The notes beneath the pieces were generated by a model. The model did not search any database. It was not told the origin of the DNA and worked only from the letters and a program-made list of their open reading frames with translations. The position numbers and the translations under genes are program-made. Shown here in pieces: positions 29,720 through 41,510 of a stretch of 64,000 bases of DNA. The stretch comes from Gracilariopsis chorda. Its lineage: Eukaryota > Rhodophyta > Florideophyceae > Gracilariales > Gracilariaceae. The stretch spans positions 62,001 through 126,000 of the forward strand of contig NBIV01000119.1 of the NCBI GenBank assembly GCA_003194525.1, read 5' to 3'. Numbering within the stretch: the stretch's first letter is position 1; each line of letters begins with the position of its first letter.

Positions 29720-29767
29720 TTCACCAAACCCCTTCATCAAGACCGATTCCTACTCCTCCGAAAGTAA
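29720..29767 (+). pseudogene. copia-1 RNase H, last codons
   Basis: After the gypsy-1 TSD the copia frame resumes as IFTKPLHQDRFLLLRK and ends TAA. This is the conserved ADIFTKPL end of copia Pol. The stretch 29768-29860 holds no gene and no clear polypurine tract. Confidence 0.8.
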
Positions 29768-29860
29768 CTTCAAGTGGCACCCCTCCCTCGGCAAAAATGA
29801 GACCCACTAATAGGAGACTTTCAAACAACACAAAACCTTGCTGTGTCACATTTTTCAAGT

Positions 29861-29949
29861 AGTCAAACAGAATTAAAGTAGTCCAAAGAATAGAAGAGAA
29901 GCGACGACAACATACAAGTAAAGATAATAGCTAGTGCCTCTCACTCACA
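29861..29949 (+). repeat. copia-1 3' LTR (89 bp)
   Basis: It aligns base for base with 949-1037 (about 10 differences) and is followed by TSD CAATG at 29950-29954. Confidence 0.83.
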
Positions 29950-29954
29950 CAATG

Positions 29955-30430
29955 CGTATGCGCATACCTTCTAGGCCCATACACTCGGGGTGAAATTCTT
30001 TGGTCACCCCAGAGAAGGGCGAAAATTAGCCAGCCTGGGTGAATTCACCCTGGCGCTGGGAAAAATCACCCAAGTTGACTGTGATTTCACCCAGCTTCAG
30101 TAACTACTAACCTGGATTTTTGGGGTGCTCGCCACACAAACGGAGTAAAAAGTATCCAACACTATAGGTTCCTAGTGCACTTACAACATTAACGTCTCCT
30201 TACAATCAAGACCACAGAAAAATTACACAAGCCACAGCCTTTACCCAGATTTGGATCTCAATCAGGTAGACAGGGCAGTAATCTGTACACACCTGATTCA
30301 GTCCCTTTCGTAAGCACATTTTCACCTTTCCCACAACCATACTATTCAGATCCACTAGATTGAACCATTTGCCTTCCGTTTACCCCTTATGAAAACAATG
30401 CCATAAACGATTCTTTACGTGACCTTATAT
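29955..30430. other. Right flank of copia-1; short palindromes
   Basis: No gene is seen. Between 29987 and 30098, GGTGAA/TTCACC words recur in both orientations, including the perfect 14-bp palindrome GGGTGAATTCACCC (30037-30050). The remainder is plain AT-rich sequence. Confidence 0.5.
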
Positions 30431-32660
30431 TATCAGCTAAAGATGAAATTCCTGTTAATGAGCAAATCGAAGTAATAGTTCAAGGTTCCCATACATCATC
30501 TGAATCAAACACATCGGACGAACTATAGAATGAAAACTACATGGAAACCCAAAACTTTCATTCAGCACAAATTGAAAACCTTTCATCTTCTTCACAGCCG
30601 CATTATGATTCAAAACGTGTAAATGAACTTCGGAATCTTCGCAGTGATATTACCAATGTTTTGACAACACAATAAAACGGCCATTTCATTCTGACGAAGG
30701 CAATAGTGAGTGAACAGCAAGACCAACAAGCAAACACCTTTGTCGATAGTTTCGTCTGCTTGATAGATGACATTTTAGGTTCATCACCGTTTCAAGATAG
30801 AAAGGCCGAACAGGACACAGAAAGACCTCCACCAGACCTAGCAGGGTACTCAAGCATGCGGGATTAGAAAAATGGGTGTATGCATCACCTTACAATGATG
30901 TGTCTTTTTCTATTGACACAATGACTAAGAACTTGGACAGAGATTTGTCAAAAAGAGAAACACTATTCTGGACAATTTATTGAAGGATATTCTCTCAGAT
31001 AGTCGAAACGACTGTGTTCACACCTACAAGTATTTCAAGAATGGATGCTTTCCATCTGTTTTTACATAACTATGTGCTCTCTAAACTGGTACGTAACTTG
31101 ACTCGTGTTCTCACCTCTCGTAGCAAGGACACCACTACAATTACGGACTTGAAGGGTGTACTTGTGAAGCATGTTTCGGCTGCCTCTTATAGTAATAGCG
31201 TATCAACTATTACTGCACCACAGAATCGCGAGTTTTTCTACCAGCTTGGCATACCCGCAAATCGGTACTCTGACATTTAGTCAGCATTTTTATGTACGAA
31301 TGAACGGCAACAACGAACAGAGCAGTATGAAATGGGGTTGAGCAATGCCCCGAAGAGGTCCAGTGCATTCATAACGGAGCTTGAGCAGTATCTGGCATCT
31401 GTGAATAGAATCTTCTTGTACGTTGGGGGGCAAGTATTCTGAGCTTAGATGATGACCATCAGCCCCTACGGTCAAAATCCATAGCAGAATTGACCGAACT
31501 ACGACAGATTAACAATCCCAAGAAAGCTCTTGGTCCTGTCAATAATGCGTTATGCTGTGCCCTTAATCCGGTGTTTCTTGCAAGTCATTACTAATGGTCG
31601 CATAAGAAAGTGATGGAACTTTGGAAGCATCTCATTCAAATTCTGCAGGGAGTACCCACTGCTAGGCCAATTCGACCGATTTTTGATGCAATTTTTGCTT
31701 CTGAAAGACATTACAATGATCGTGCTGTCATTGATTTCTTTAATGAGAACCTTAGAGCCACGGGACTAAGGACACTTAAACGAAGTCTCGATTATCCCTT
31801 CGCGTTTGGTCAGGGCCCCATTCAAAAAGAGCATAAGGGCATTGGTGTTTCTGGAAAGGGTTGCAGAGGAATCTACAGAGCAATGCGGCAACCAAAAACA
31901 CTGCAAGGAGACCTGTTGAAGCCGCAGTCTACCGGGAAAGCTATAATGGGCGTATTGCGGCTTTGTACCACAACAATGAACAACTCTTTGCATCTTCACG
32001 AGTCACGGTAGTTCCACGTAACGAGTGTGCTCAAACAGTGTCCAAAAGAGTGGTATAGTTTTAACACATGGTGTAACATGGAGAAAGAGACGATATGACA
32101 GATACTAGTGCGTGAAAGAAGTCTAACGCGGTAGATAGCTCATCAGTTCTAATTGTTCGACTTGCAATGAAATCTGTTCATGATATGACATTGCAACAGT
32201 CAGAAGACCTTGGGTGTCTTCTTGCCAGAGCCTTTTGGTTCACGTCGCGAAAGACAAACTTTTGTGAAGGAAATACTTGAAGACTTTGAAAACGACATAT
32301 CAGGACTATCTTTATTTCTAAGACGTGTATGTATCGGAAAAAATTTACCGCCGTACCATTCAGAGGAAAAGCAGTGTGTTCTGCAGCCTAAAGCAAGATG
32401 AGACAGCATTTCAGGTCTCTTTAACAATACGGAGACGACGACCTGTTCTGGTACTTGTCTTCAGAAGCCGTAGATCAGATTACATCTCTTACCCTACAGA
32501 GTGCTGGGGCTACACGTAAGGAAGATTTGCTTGCTTTACTCAGCAAGATTGGACACCGTCAATCTGCCGCATTGAGAAAACAGCAGTTTATCGTAAATAT
32601 CATTTATTACTTAAAGACCTTCACCAGCTCACAACGTTCGTTCCAGACGTAGGCTACACC
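30431..32660 (+). pseudogene. Decayed coding region, not recognised
   Basis: Plus-strand coding-like pieces follow each other with stops and shifts between them: about 30440-30870, 31014-31280 (VLSKLVRNLTRVLTSRSKD...), 31610-32011 (HLIQILQGVPTARPIRPIFD, then RTLKRSLDYPFAFGQGPI), and 32200-32650. Their joint orientation and spacing suggest one broken gene of about 700 codons, most likely from a transposable element. I do not recognise a domain, and no terminal repeats were found. Confidence 0.4.
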
Positions 32661-33140
32661 CTATTCTCTAACGCAACTAAAGGCACGGTTTGCACATAAT
32701 GCTCTTTGAAAACAATATTTAGACTTTAGTACGAACCTAAGATATTCAGAAAACCGCACGAAGCATCAACCAGCGCCTCCGTCTATCAATGCACTTGAAA
32801 CATTTTCCTTGCCCCTCCCCGAGCCCATGCATCTCCTTCACACATCCATACTCCTGGCCCTATCCATGGCAAAACTTCTACAGACTGACAGGCCTGGACC
32901 ATTGATCTACTACTACTACTAATACTACTTCCAGATTTCCCTAAGCACGATTTCTTCCAAATTCCAGTTCCATGAGGGACTCATGACGAGATTTGAAGAT
33001 CCTCCAAAATCCCAGCCCAATTTGGCAACGGCAAGTTGAAAAGTGATAGTGCACTGGTGGCTACTGCCTCAAACCGATTGCGTTGTTGTAGGGTGAGGGC
33101 ATTCAGGTTCATGTTAAGCTTGTGAGGTTTTATTTATAGC
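32661..33140. other. No gene seen; short TAC microsatellite
   Basis: Low-information sequence with a small (TAC)n run near 32908-32932. On the minus strand, LQQRNRFEAVATSALSLFNL (about 33.03-33.09 kb) may be the tail of the tyrosine-recombinase element. Confidence 0.4.
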
Positions 33141-33152
33141 TTGAAGTTTTTT

Positions 33153-33930
33153 TCACTTTGCCACCGTCCTCGAGATTTGATATCCTGGTCGCTGAACTGG
33201 CCCAACAACTTGTCCGTGGTTGTGCCTCCAAATCCTAGGATATGGGGCGTCACCTCGAAGGGCAGCGCCGGTCGGTCCACCGAGCGTTGCAGTACTGCCC
33301 GGAATCGGGCAGGTGTGTGTGGGAAGAGATTTTCTCGTCCTAGAAATTTTCGGCGCTCGACAAATTTCTATAAAAGTCTTGCGACAAGACAAAGTCGAAT
33401 GGTCATCGCTTCGTTTCGTACCCGTTTTCCCATCGTGATGTTCATTTTCGCATAATGTGACCGTCTGCTTGAGGAGTTCAAAAATACGACATCGCCAACT
33501 TTCAGCTGTAATAACTCTCCGAATCTAAGGTACCCTTCAAAAGCAACATCAGTATAATTCCAACGTCTGCCTGGCCATGACTAAGCAGGTCATATGCTAC
33601 CACTTACACCACAATTTCTGGGCATACTCCTTGATGTGATATAGGCCTACTCACACCACATCCCCTCAAGCTAGCGCGGAAAGCGTCAATTTTCCTTGTA
33701 GTTGCGGCGTATTAAATTCCAAAGCAGCCTTCGCATGAGCTGCCCCCGACAACTTCAGATCATGATTTTCGTTGTAGCGTTGCACACAGTAACGTGTGAG
33801 TAACCGATCGACGTCTCCAGCGGTGGTGAGCCGCCGTTCCTACTTGCTCAAGGTTTCCAGCCATGTAAAGAATTGTTCCAACTGTTTGTTATAGTTGTGC
33901 AGCGTCGACGGCTTTAATCGTTTGTGGGCA
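33153..33930 (-). pseudogene. Tyrosine recombinase of a DIRS/Ngaro-like retroelement
   Basis: On the minus strand an N-terminal core-binding region (RLKPSTLHNYNKQLEQFF, TAGDVDRLLTRYCVQRYNEN) is followed, after frame breaks, by a catalytic part. It has LRFGELLQLKVGDV (first Arg) near 33.52 kb, VTPHILGFGGTT (His kept, the usual Arg of H-x-x-R lost) and IKSRGRWQS (G-R-W box) at about 33.16-33.21 kb. The catalytic Tyr is not visible. Such enzymes integrate the cDNA of DIRS, Ngaro and PAT elements in place of a DDE integrase. Its place directly downstream of an RNase H piece supports the call. Confidence 0.68.
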
Positions 33931-33945
33931 AGTTCATACAACCCG

Positions 33946-34215
33946 TCAGGGTCTGTCAGCCGGGTGGGCATCACTTGAAACATAGAGACAATCCATGTAT
34001 AAGTAGCCCACGAGGAGTAAAGCTGCTGTATGCCGACACACTCGATTGAATCTCGCTACGCTGCTACGTCTTTTACAGAGAGAACCAATTAGAGCCTGAT
34101 TATGGAGAAAAACAATCACCCGCGTCCCATAACTTTTTGTTGTTGGAGCAGCCATCGTAATCCAAGACGCACAGCCACGCTTTCGAGAAGATGAATCGAC
34201 TTTCTTTTGCGCCAA
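33946..34215 (-). pseudogene. RNase H end of the DIRS/Ngaro-like retroelement
   Basis: The minus-strand frame contains RVIVFLHNQALIGSLCKRRS, then VCRHTAALLLVGYLYMDCLY and VSSDAHPADRP. This fits the C-terminal half of the RNase H domain of tyrosine-recombinase retroelements (D-N-Q-A, alternating Ala/Leu helix, S-x-x-N/H-PAD-x-P/S-R). The Asp of the D-N-Q motif is His here. Confidence 0.65.
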
Positions 34216-34804
34216 CAGTGCCTAATGGCGAGCTTCCATTGCTGATTGGATACCTATTGCCATTGAAGTTCCGATGATTGAGAAAGCAGATGTAGTTCAT
34301 CGTTACACGGACTATACACCACTCCTCCCCCCCAAAGACTCACATCCGTACACAGGGCATAGATACAAAAGGGTGTGGTGATGCAAGTGCCTATTAACCC
34401 AGATAGATGGACTTAAAGTATGGGTTCTTGTCTGGCAATCTTGGTGGGTTGGAATGTACAGGAGCCAGACTGGCTCAACTGTTACACGCTTTGCAGGACC
34501 TAAAAGGGAGGTTGGCGCAAGAGAAGAACCACGCCCACTTCCACGAGAGAAACTCCAGCCCGCGCACTCTCCAGCGTCTTCGCTTCACGAAGCTTACCGT
34601 TTGCGATATAAAGCATCGCATCTTTACCGCTTTCGGCAAGAGCAACCAATTTTCGTGAACTTCGAGTCCCAGAACTTCAGTGCAGGATACTGTCCCTGGT
34701 CACGAAACCTTCCGTGGTTGAGACGGTAGCCCACATCGCTCGGATTCTAGTATAATCACCTTCAGAACCATAGTCGCTTTTTCCATATTCGTGGCAAGGG
34801 AGAA

Positions 34805-35671
34805 TTAATAATCAACAAAGCCTCCATAGCTCAATTCGGAAACATCGATAATACCCGTTATCCAACCCCTCGACGATAGGCCGGCAGACTCGAGTAGCTC
34901 CCGATGAATGGCCTGTGCCACGAATACAGAGTGTGACCACCCCATGGGCATCGAACGCATAACGGGGTACAGCTGCGTGTCACCCTTTTCTATCGGAGGT
35001 AAACCGAAATAGGGGCTTATCCATTCCGGAATCTTCATCCGATGAAACTGATTGTCCATATCCAAATTACCGACATATAGCTTCCACCCAAGGGGCATCC
35101 AAAAATGTGCAAGGTGTCCTGGACTCGGTATACCAATCTCACGAGGTGCTATAAAGACTTTATTCGCGCTACGCGCGTCAATAATCAGCCTCTGGCTTCC
35201 CTTATCACTCTTCGGTACCCCAAGAACTCTATTAGTCACCTTCGATTGTTCCTTAGTCAGCCAGACAGGTCCGGCCTTTCGCATTTTTAAGACCAACGTT
35301 TCGTAATTTTCATTTCCGATGCAGCAAGAAGACGTTGCCATTGGCTCGCCCTCTCACCTGGGCTTCAGTATTCTACCTTCTGGAGCATACGTCCCTTGGA
35401 TGTGTTCTGGTAATAGTGCAAGAGTATAGGTCGAGGCAGCTAGACCATCGACTAGCAAGGAAACTCGCTCCGGGTCCAACAACACGCACTTATGTGGGGG
35501 TTCATATCCAAAACTAACGCCCTCTTTCTCTACAGAAAACCCCGCATCGAAATAGCTTCGGCGGAAGGCTTCCGCTCCGATGTCTTGCAAGTAGTTGGTC
35601 GCAGCCATTGAACAGCGTTTCTCTCTCCTGACGTCGGATGATATGAGAAGACATGCCCAGCCTTCATGCAA
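34805..35671 (-). pseudogene. Reverse transcriptase of the DIRS/Ngaro-like retroelement
   Basis: Two adjoining minus-strand frames (35354-35671 and 34805-35341). The second has GVPKSDKGSQRLIIDARSAN (finger motif), YVGNLDMDNQFHRMKI (catalytic motif A), MRSMPMGWSHSVFVAQ (motif B), and the catalytic loop as YGGFVDY followed by a stop, apparently from Y/F-V-D-D. The first frame would be the N-terminal linker. This RT type (V-P-K...R-L-I-x-D-A-R...MGW-S/T-H) differs from both Ty1 and Ty3 RTs. 34216-34804 is the decayed thumb and RNase H start. Confidence 0.72.
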
Positions 35672-35739
35672 TTCAGCCCACCTACAAGCTTGTACACGAT
35701 GTCCTCAAGCAGTCTACGTTTCCTATAGACGATACGCAT

Positions 35740-36226
35740 AACAAAATTTTCTCAACGTCGTTCGCGTTTGTTCTTCTTTCTTGACTTTTGGACGGTTTGC
35801 TGTTGAAGAATTCTAATGAACTTGAGGGTGAGCAAAGAAAAGGTGATCTCTACCACGTTTTGGCGATGTCTGCATGCATAGTCTTTGCGATGAGAAGCCT
35901 GTGTCCTTTCAAACGTGTCATTTTCTTCGATAGTAGGACATATGCGCAAACTAACTAGTTGAGCGCAGGTACTCTCTGTGCCATAGGATAGTCCTTTGCA
36001 TTCTATGACAAAGGCTCTATCTTTGCAGTTAGAAAAGGCACCTGCACCAGATTACCAACTATGTAGCACTAATAGTACCTCTGCCAAATCTTTTCATTGC
36101 AGATAGACTAGGTAACTGCATTTCAAAACATAAAAACTGTAGTAGACTACAATAAACATAACTTTACAGACTTTTCTACGTTATTTACAGACCTCTTTAT
36201 CCCCAACAAAGATCACGGCCAACATT
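35740..36226. other. No gene seen
   Basis: AT-rich sequence upstream of the retroelement RT. It may contain the eroded 5' end of that element, but no repeat was found that would mark it. Confidence 0.4.
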
Positions 36227-37254
36227 TTGCCAACCGACGCCACAAATGCGCTAAACGTGTTGGAAGAAGCAACCTTGCAATGCCAGCAAGAAACTGACGC
36301 GGCGCCCAACACCCCCACTCATTCTGATAATGACGAAGATTTGGGCTCCCAAAGCCCAGTCTTCTTCACTTTCTACATGCAGAAGGGGTCCAAAACCCTT
36401 TTTGAAATGACCAATTCTAGTGCGTTAAAAATTCAAAAGGTCTGGAATTTTCTTTCGAAATTTAGTCGTAAGAACTGGAACACCGGACGGGGAGAAAAGA
36501 AGTTTCAGTTTCTGGGAAAGATGTTTTATTCATGGTGCTAACAGTCGTGAAGGACCGTGGTAAATGGGGCTTTCTGCCAAGTATTTTCAAAGAGTAAACG
36601 ACTACTTTTGAGGGTTTAATCAACAAGCTTATCGATATTATCGCAGACTGTGCGTATGACGAGTTCGTCTTGAAAACCGACGTCCATCAGTCCATGCAGA
36701 AAACAATCGAGAAAAACAACGAGTCTATATACTTTATGTATGCATGCTATGCCACTGATGTTACAATTTACCAATCCTGCCGTCATTCAGGAAGCGTTGA
36801 GGAAGGAAAGAAATATATTAGTGGAAAGCATAAGCTTTATATATTTAAGGTTGAGGTACCTTTTCTATCGAGTTGTTTAGCAATTGCATGATCCAATCAA
36901 TACCCGGGCTGAGTAGAGGACGTTAATATTCTGAGTAAAAAGGTTGAAACTTTCCATGCAATAGCATTCAAAACGAGGAATTCATATAAATATAATAAGG
37001 ATGTTGGAATTATATCCAATGAGCACACATACTACTAGGCTATTTTTTGAGACAAATGATATCAGGGTGCGAAAGAATTTCGAAGGGCTATGCATCCTAA
37101 AATGAAGACTACAAGTGCCTTGCTTAGTTTGGATAAAGAAAAGGAGAATAGGAACTTTTCTTCGGAATGGAATATTGTGGAAAAGTATTTCCGTCGCTTG
37201 TGTAATTTAAGGTCTATTATGCTTTTCACTTTTTGGTCGAATGCAGAACTGTAG
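36227..37254 (+). pseudogene. PIF/Harbinger-type (DDE_Tnp_4) transposase remnant
   Basis: Broken plus-strand frames in order: 36227-36541 (N-terminal region, acidic then FFTFYMQKGSKTLFEM), 36670-36891 with YATDVTIYQSCRHSGSVEEG and KKYISGKHKLYIFKVEV, then 37104-37254 with NFSSEWNIVEKYFRRLCNLR. The first match is the catalytic T-D-x-x-x-Q...G...K-x-Y-F-S-G-K-H-K-L-Y block of DDE_Tnp_4 transposases; the last is their E-N-Y-F-x-R-L-x-x-L-W end. Several stops and shifts are present. No terminal inverted repeats were found. Confidence 0.7.
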
Positions 37255-37620
37255 TACAAAATTTTTTAATTTAGCCTTGGAATGGCCAATATGCATGTGA
37301 CGTTGCATCCATTGCAACAGTTGGGTAGAGAATTTTATGGACGTGTTATGAACAGGCAGTAAGCTATTGGGGAAGAAATTGGAAGGAAAATAGATTTGCT
37401 GTTCGAAAAGGTCGCAAAAAACCCCAGCGTCGCATTAAAGTTCAGTTCCGTATCATTGCGGGGGAGTAATAGGTCCTGTCTCTTGTTTACCTGGACTTAC
37501 CACTACCGTGTCTTAAGTACCTAATCTTTACTGCAGTGCTGTTTAACGTTTTGAGACGTACAGTACAACAAGGTTCATTCTGCTGCTGTTTATCAGTCCC
37601 CGGTTGCTTCATTGCGAGTC
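37255..37620. other. No gene seen
   Basis: No ORF, repeat or structure of note on either strand. Confidence 0.4.
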
Positions 37621-37800
37621 TTATGTGACGGGGAGCCCAAGCAGTTGCAGTCGCATTCGCAGGTGTATGAAGCTATCAGGGTGAAGCGGTTTTGTAAGTA
37701 TATCTGCAATTATGTCAGCAATTGGGATACGATACAGTCGAGTGTGTTGGGTTGTGACATAATGTTGAAGGCAGTGATGTCTCAAATCTAGCCCAGCGAG
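37621..37800 (-). pseudogene. copia RNase H C-terminal remnant, probably copia-2
   Basis: The minus strand reads LDLRHHCLQHYVTTQHTRLY, then IADIIADILTKPLHPDSFIH and LRMRLQLLGLPVT before a TAA (37621-37623). This is the conserved end of copia Pol (HIDIRYHF...DI-TKPL...LR..LGL). It lies on the same strand and in the right order to be the 3' end of copia-2, whose RT stops at 42727. The space between is filled by the CACTA-like region. Confidence 0.7.
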
Positions 37801-38326
37801 GTAGGTGGATGCACCACGGATATCCGTAAGATGTGCGGTTACGTATATTACATATGACAGGAATTGAAGAGGTTATAGATGTTCCGTTGATGTTCATTGG
37901 ATGTACCATAGCTATGCTTGATATAACCATAGGATACACGGTCTAGATGCGCAAAGAATGCCCCTCAGTAGACCATGTGATGTGCATATGATGAACCACA
38001 ATATTTGCATTGGATGTGCATCGTTCCTTGACAAAACTGTACTCGCTGATATACGGATGATATCCGGCAGACATGTATACTGATTTGATATTTGTCCAAT
38101 TAGGCACGAGAGTTTGCCCAGTGACAACCACTCAGGTGCTTCTATTTGACACCCATGTACATCCTATATAGCTGTACCTGGAATTAGAATTTGATTTAGG
38201 TACACATTAGAGTTAGCATCTCTATTCTGTTGCTAATCATTACGATTAAGAATTTACCAGTTTGGTAGAACCCCAAAGATTGGGCAATCTGCCGCGCAAT
38301 ACTTCACCTTATCTCCAGCCGTATTG
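37801..38326. other. Probable decayed copia-2 RNase H, no domain readable
   Basis: Minus-strand fragments such as 37943-38131 lie where RNase H of copia-2 should be, but no motif is recognisable. Nothing is seen on the plus strand. Confidence 0.35.
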
Positions 38327-41300
38327 TCACGTACCTCCACAAACTTGCCTAGTGACTCCTCTTAGAACTCCATTTCTTCCTTCGTCGCTTTGAGATTTGA
38401 GCTGAACTGAGTCAAGAAATGTGCGTCTGCCGTTGTAGTGCATGGAACCAATGAGGCGGTTTACGCAGGAAATGTCCTCAGTGGTCCTTCGAATGTCTCG
38501 CAATGGCCCCCTTCGCTCCATTCCACTGAGATCAGTAAACTTTTGTCCAGTAAGTTCATCAACCCGGAGTCCGTACATCCAATTAACTCGAACGAGATGA
38601 CGTTCTACCACAATCGTCAACTGCTCCCCTGGTCTGCGATAGGTTGCCCTTGTCTTCCAAATCTCATCAATACGCACGTACTATAATTCAGACAGTTGTG
38701 TTCCTGCCTCCAAAGAGGCAGCGGATTCCTCTTTCATAAAATGAGCAGCTATCCAGCAACGTTGACGTACACGGTGGCGCTCCTGCCTTGCTTGACGTTG
38801 AAACTCAGCAAAACTCTCAGGCCTTAAACTTTGGTCTGCGTTAGCTATGGTGGCGCACGGAAATATTCGGAGTTCAATGATCTGGATGTCGTTTGTAGTG
38901 ACGGGGAGGTAGCCTTGGAGCTATTCTGTGACATCCTTAAAGCGTTGGACACCACCTACAACATAGCTCCTTCCTGATACGTGTATCGAGGATGTAGAAG
39001 CACGCTTGAGGGATGTGTCCAAGTTCAACGTACTTTGGAATTGAACCTCATCACTGCAACTTTGTATACTTTCTGAGCAGTCAGACTCTGAGCTGTGCAT
39101 AGAACCGTGTGAGGCGCCAGAAACTGGGTTTCGTGACATGCTCTGTACCCCTTGTCCCATACCACCACCTATCATTCGCAGTGCAAACAAACTATGCGTC
39201 TTGTGAAAGACGTTTGCCTCAGGGCGCTAAGTAGATCTCGTCATTTCACTCAGCGTTCCAGCAACTCGCTCTCCAACAAACTGAGACATGTTTCGTAGTG
39301 GTCTGCAATCCCGCAACATTTCCGGAAGATGGAGAATTGCATGGGTTGTAGGGGTTAACACAAAAGCGTTTGATCCTAATTTGTAATACAAATCGATGAA
39401 AAGAGAATTGGCGTTCGCCACCAAATCTGAAAGCCTCTTTGCATCATTCTTTAGGGTGTGGGGTCGAAAAGAATTAATGTAATCCTTAAAGTCAAATTCC
39501 AAAGCGATACTAAAGGTCTGTTAATTTTCCTTCTGCGAAACACTACACATCCGTAGTAGAGAGCGAAGTTTTTGTAGTCTTCCACCTTATATCCACCAAT
39601 GTACCTGAATGACTCTGGCGGTATCCCCTATACTGCTGAGATTCCCTTGTAACCCTCTGCAAGACCATCGTTAACATACCGTATGAGGTGCTCATCAAGT
39701 ACAAACAAGTACGTCCTTTCGAAGCATTTTGGATTTGTACCGGTACAAAGAGAGATGAGATGCTTGACGCATCCAAAGAGCCATAAGTGCATTGGATCAT
39801 ACGGGATACCTCTCACAAACTCAACCGTAAGGTTTGTCAGAAGTGGACGCCTTTTCACTCCGGTCTCTTTTGCAATTCTATCCCGAGCTGCTTTACTTAC
39901 GGCGGCATTCAACCGGTTCCATACAAGCTTCATACCTTTTTCTGTTCTGGTTACAGGGCACTCTGATTGGATGTAATTTGGTGATATTCGTGGCTCTGCT
40001 GCCATGGAAACTCGTTCTGGAAGTAGCTAAGGTGGATTCCCCCACCAGATACTCTTCGGGCTTTTTTGTGACATTTTCGGCACGGGAGCTCAGCCTTATT
40101 ACCCTTGATGCCAAGAATTTTGCCTGCAGCGGGCCAATCGGCGGTGATGAAGACAAGCGATGCAAATACAGTTCTAACCGTTCCATCATGACAAAGCATA
40201 GGTACCCCCTTTTCCAGTTGCTGTACGTCTTCGAAAAGTGGCGCAAGGAAACAGTCAAAGTTCTTTGTATCATGACATCCAGGAACAAATCCCGAAAGAA
40301 CGGCGTTTGAAGCATGAAAACGATATTCAGGCGGATAATTCAAAACCGTGAACATCAGAAACCTTAGAGATCTTGTCATCGTTCGCCCTCTGTACACTTC
40401 GACACCATCCGTGGAGAAGGATAAGAAAATGTAAAGCTCTTCATATCTGTTCCAAGATAACATTTGTTCTCCGTGCTTATTTTGGAAGTACTCGCCACTG
40501 TAATAGTCGACTTACAGCATATCAGTCTCGTTATTAGCAACGGTGTTATAGGCTTGTACACATCCGTTCATAAGGCACTCAAAGGAATTGACCTCTCTGC
40601 ACAACGCTGAAAGCTGCTCTGGGATCAATCGGTACCAATACTTGCAATGAACAGTGATGCGACTGTCACAACCAAGGTTTGGGCACTGTGCATCATGAAG
40701 GGGTCGTGCAAACACTGGTGCATGATCATGGCGGCACATGGCTCCAAAGCATCTTCGCACTTCTGCTGTTTTCCTATTATACCGACAGATCACATCATAG
40801 CTAAATTTGGAAGCGATCAAACTTGTTCGCAAAAGTCGCCGTGCTTGACTCTCGCAAAGTCCTTTAAATTCGATTATGAACAGTACTTCCAACAACCGTT
40901 TCGACTCGGCCTTCTTCAGGTCTTCCATGTGTCGAGATGGACGACCGCCAACAAAGTTAGATGTCATGAGATCCCATGTCGGAAGACGGAGTTGCTGTGG
41001 CTCCGAGAATTGGCTGCATTCATCCACGAATGTTTCAGCCACATCCTAATTGTTTTGACCCAAAAAAAAGTTTTGCTTGGCTTCATTCCTGTGCATGTCA
41101 ATACCCACACTAAATGCGGTCCCTAGTTGCCCCATATTGAACAAACTAATCATTTTTCCAGCATCGTCTCCAGCACTCTGATGATCCTGTGCTGGTTGCT
41201 GGGCCACATCGTTTTCCCGAACTATGCTTTCTTGATCCATGTGCTCGATAAAACCGTAATCGTGGTCCTTTGGCTATTGCAGAGCTCTATGGCCAGTCTG

Positions 41301-41510
41301 GCTTTGTCCTTCATCGTAACGAATAATATCACGGGTTCTTGCGAGGCCAGGGCTACAGTCACAATCATAAACGTGTGACGGATTACTCGATGAGTTCTCT
41401 TTTGACTTCTTTGAATTCGGGCAAGAAGCATTCCCGTGGTCTGGTTCCAGCGCTGGAAAAGATCTAGCAAGAGATGTCGTGCTTTTCATTCTCTTCGACG
41501 GTGTAGACAA
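38327..41510 (-). pseudogene. CACTA/Plavaka-like transposase, decayed
   Basis: A long minus-strand series of overlapping frames. N-terminal part 40512-41510: PTWDLMTSNFVGGRPSRHME, C-x-x-C-like GAMCRHDH and QCPNLGCDS. Catalytic part 39893-40463: LSFSTDGVEVYRGRTMTRSL, YRFHASNAVLSGFVPG, APLFEDVQQLEKGV, then ITADWPAAGKILGIKGNKAE and CRKCHKKA. C-terminal part 39227-39502: ILHLPEMLRDCRPLRNMSQF and VGERVAGTL; then 38921-39190 and 38327-38677 (GLRVDELTGQKFTDLSGMER). This matches the transposase of CACTA/Plavaka elements (S-x-S-x-D-G catalytic start, C-x-x-C insertion). Multiple stops are present. Ends and TSD could not be placed. Confidence 0.7.

Larger units (their letters stand above)
949..29949 (+). 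mobile_element. copia-1: Ty1/copia retrotransposon carrying nested insertions
   Basis: The element has 89-bp LTRs at 949-1037 and 29861-29949 and is flanked by the 5-bp TSD CAATG (944-948 and 29950-29954). Its parts occur in copia order: gag, protease, integrase, RT, RNase H. They are separated by solo LTR A (1609-3474), solo LTR D (4172-4846) and gypsy-1 (7833-29714). Removing these insertions, each with one copy of its TSD, restores continuous alignment of the parts. The LTRs differ at about 10 of 89 positions by hand alignment, which makes this the oldest dated layer. Many stops and frameshifts show it is dead. Confidence 0.88.
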
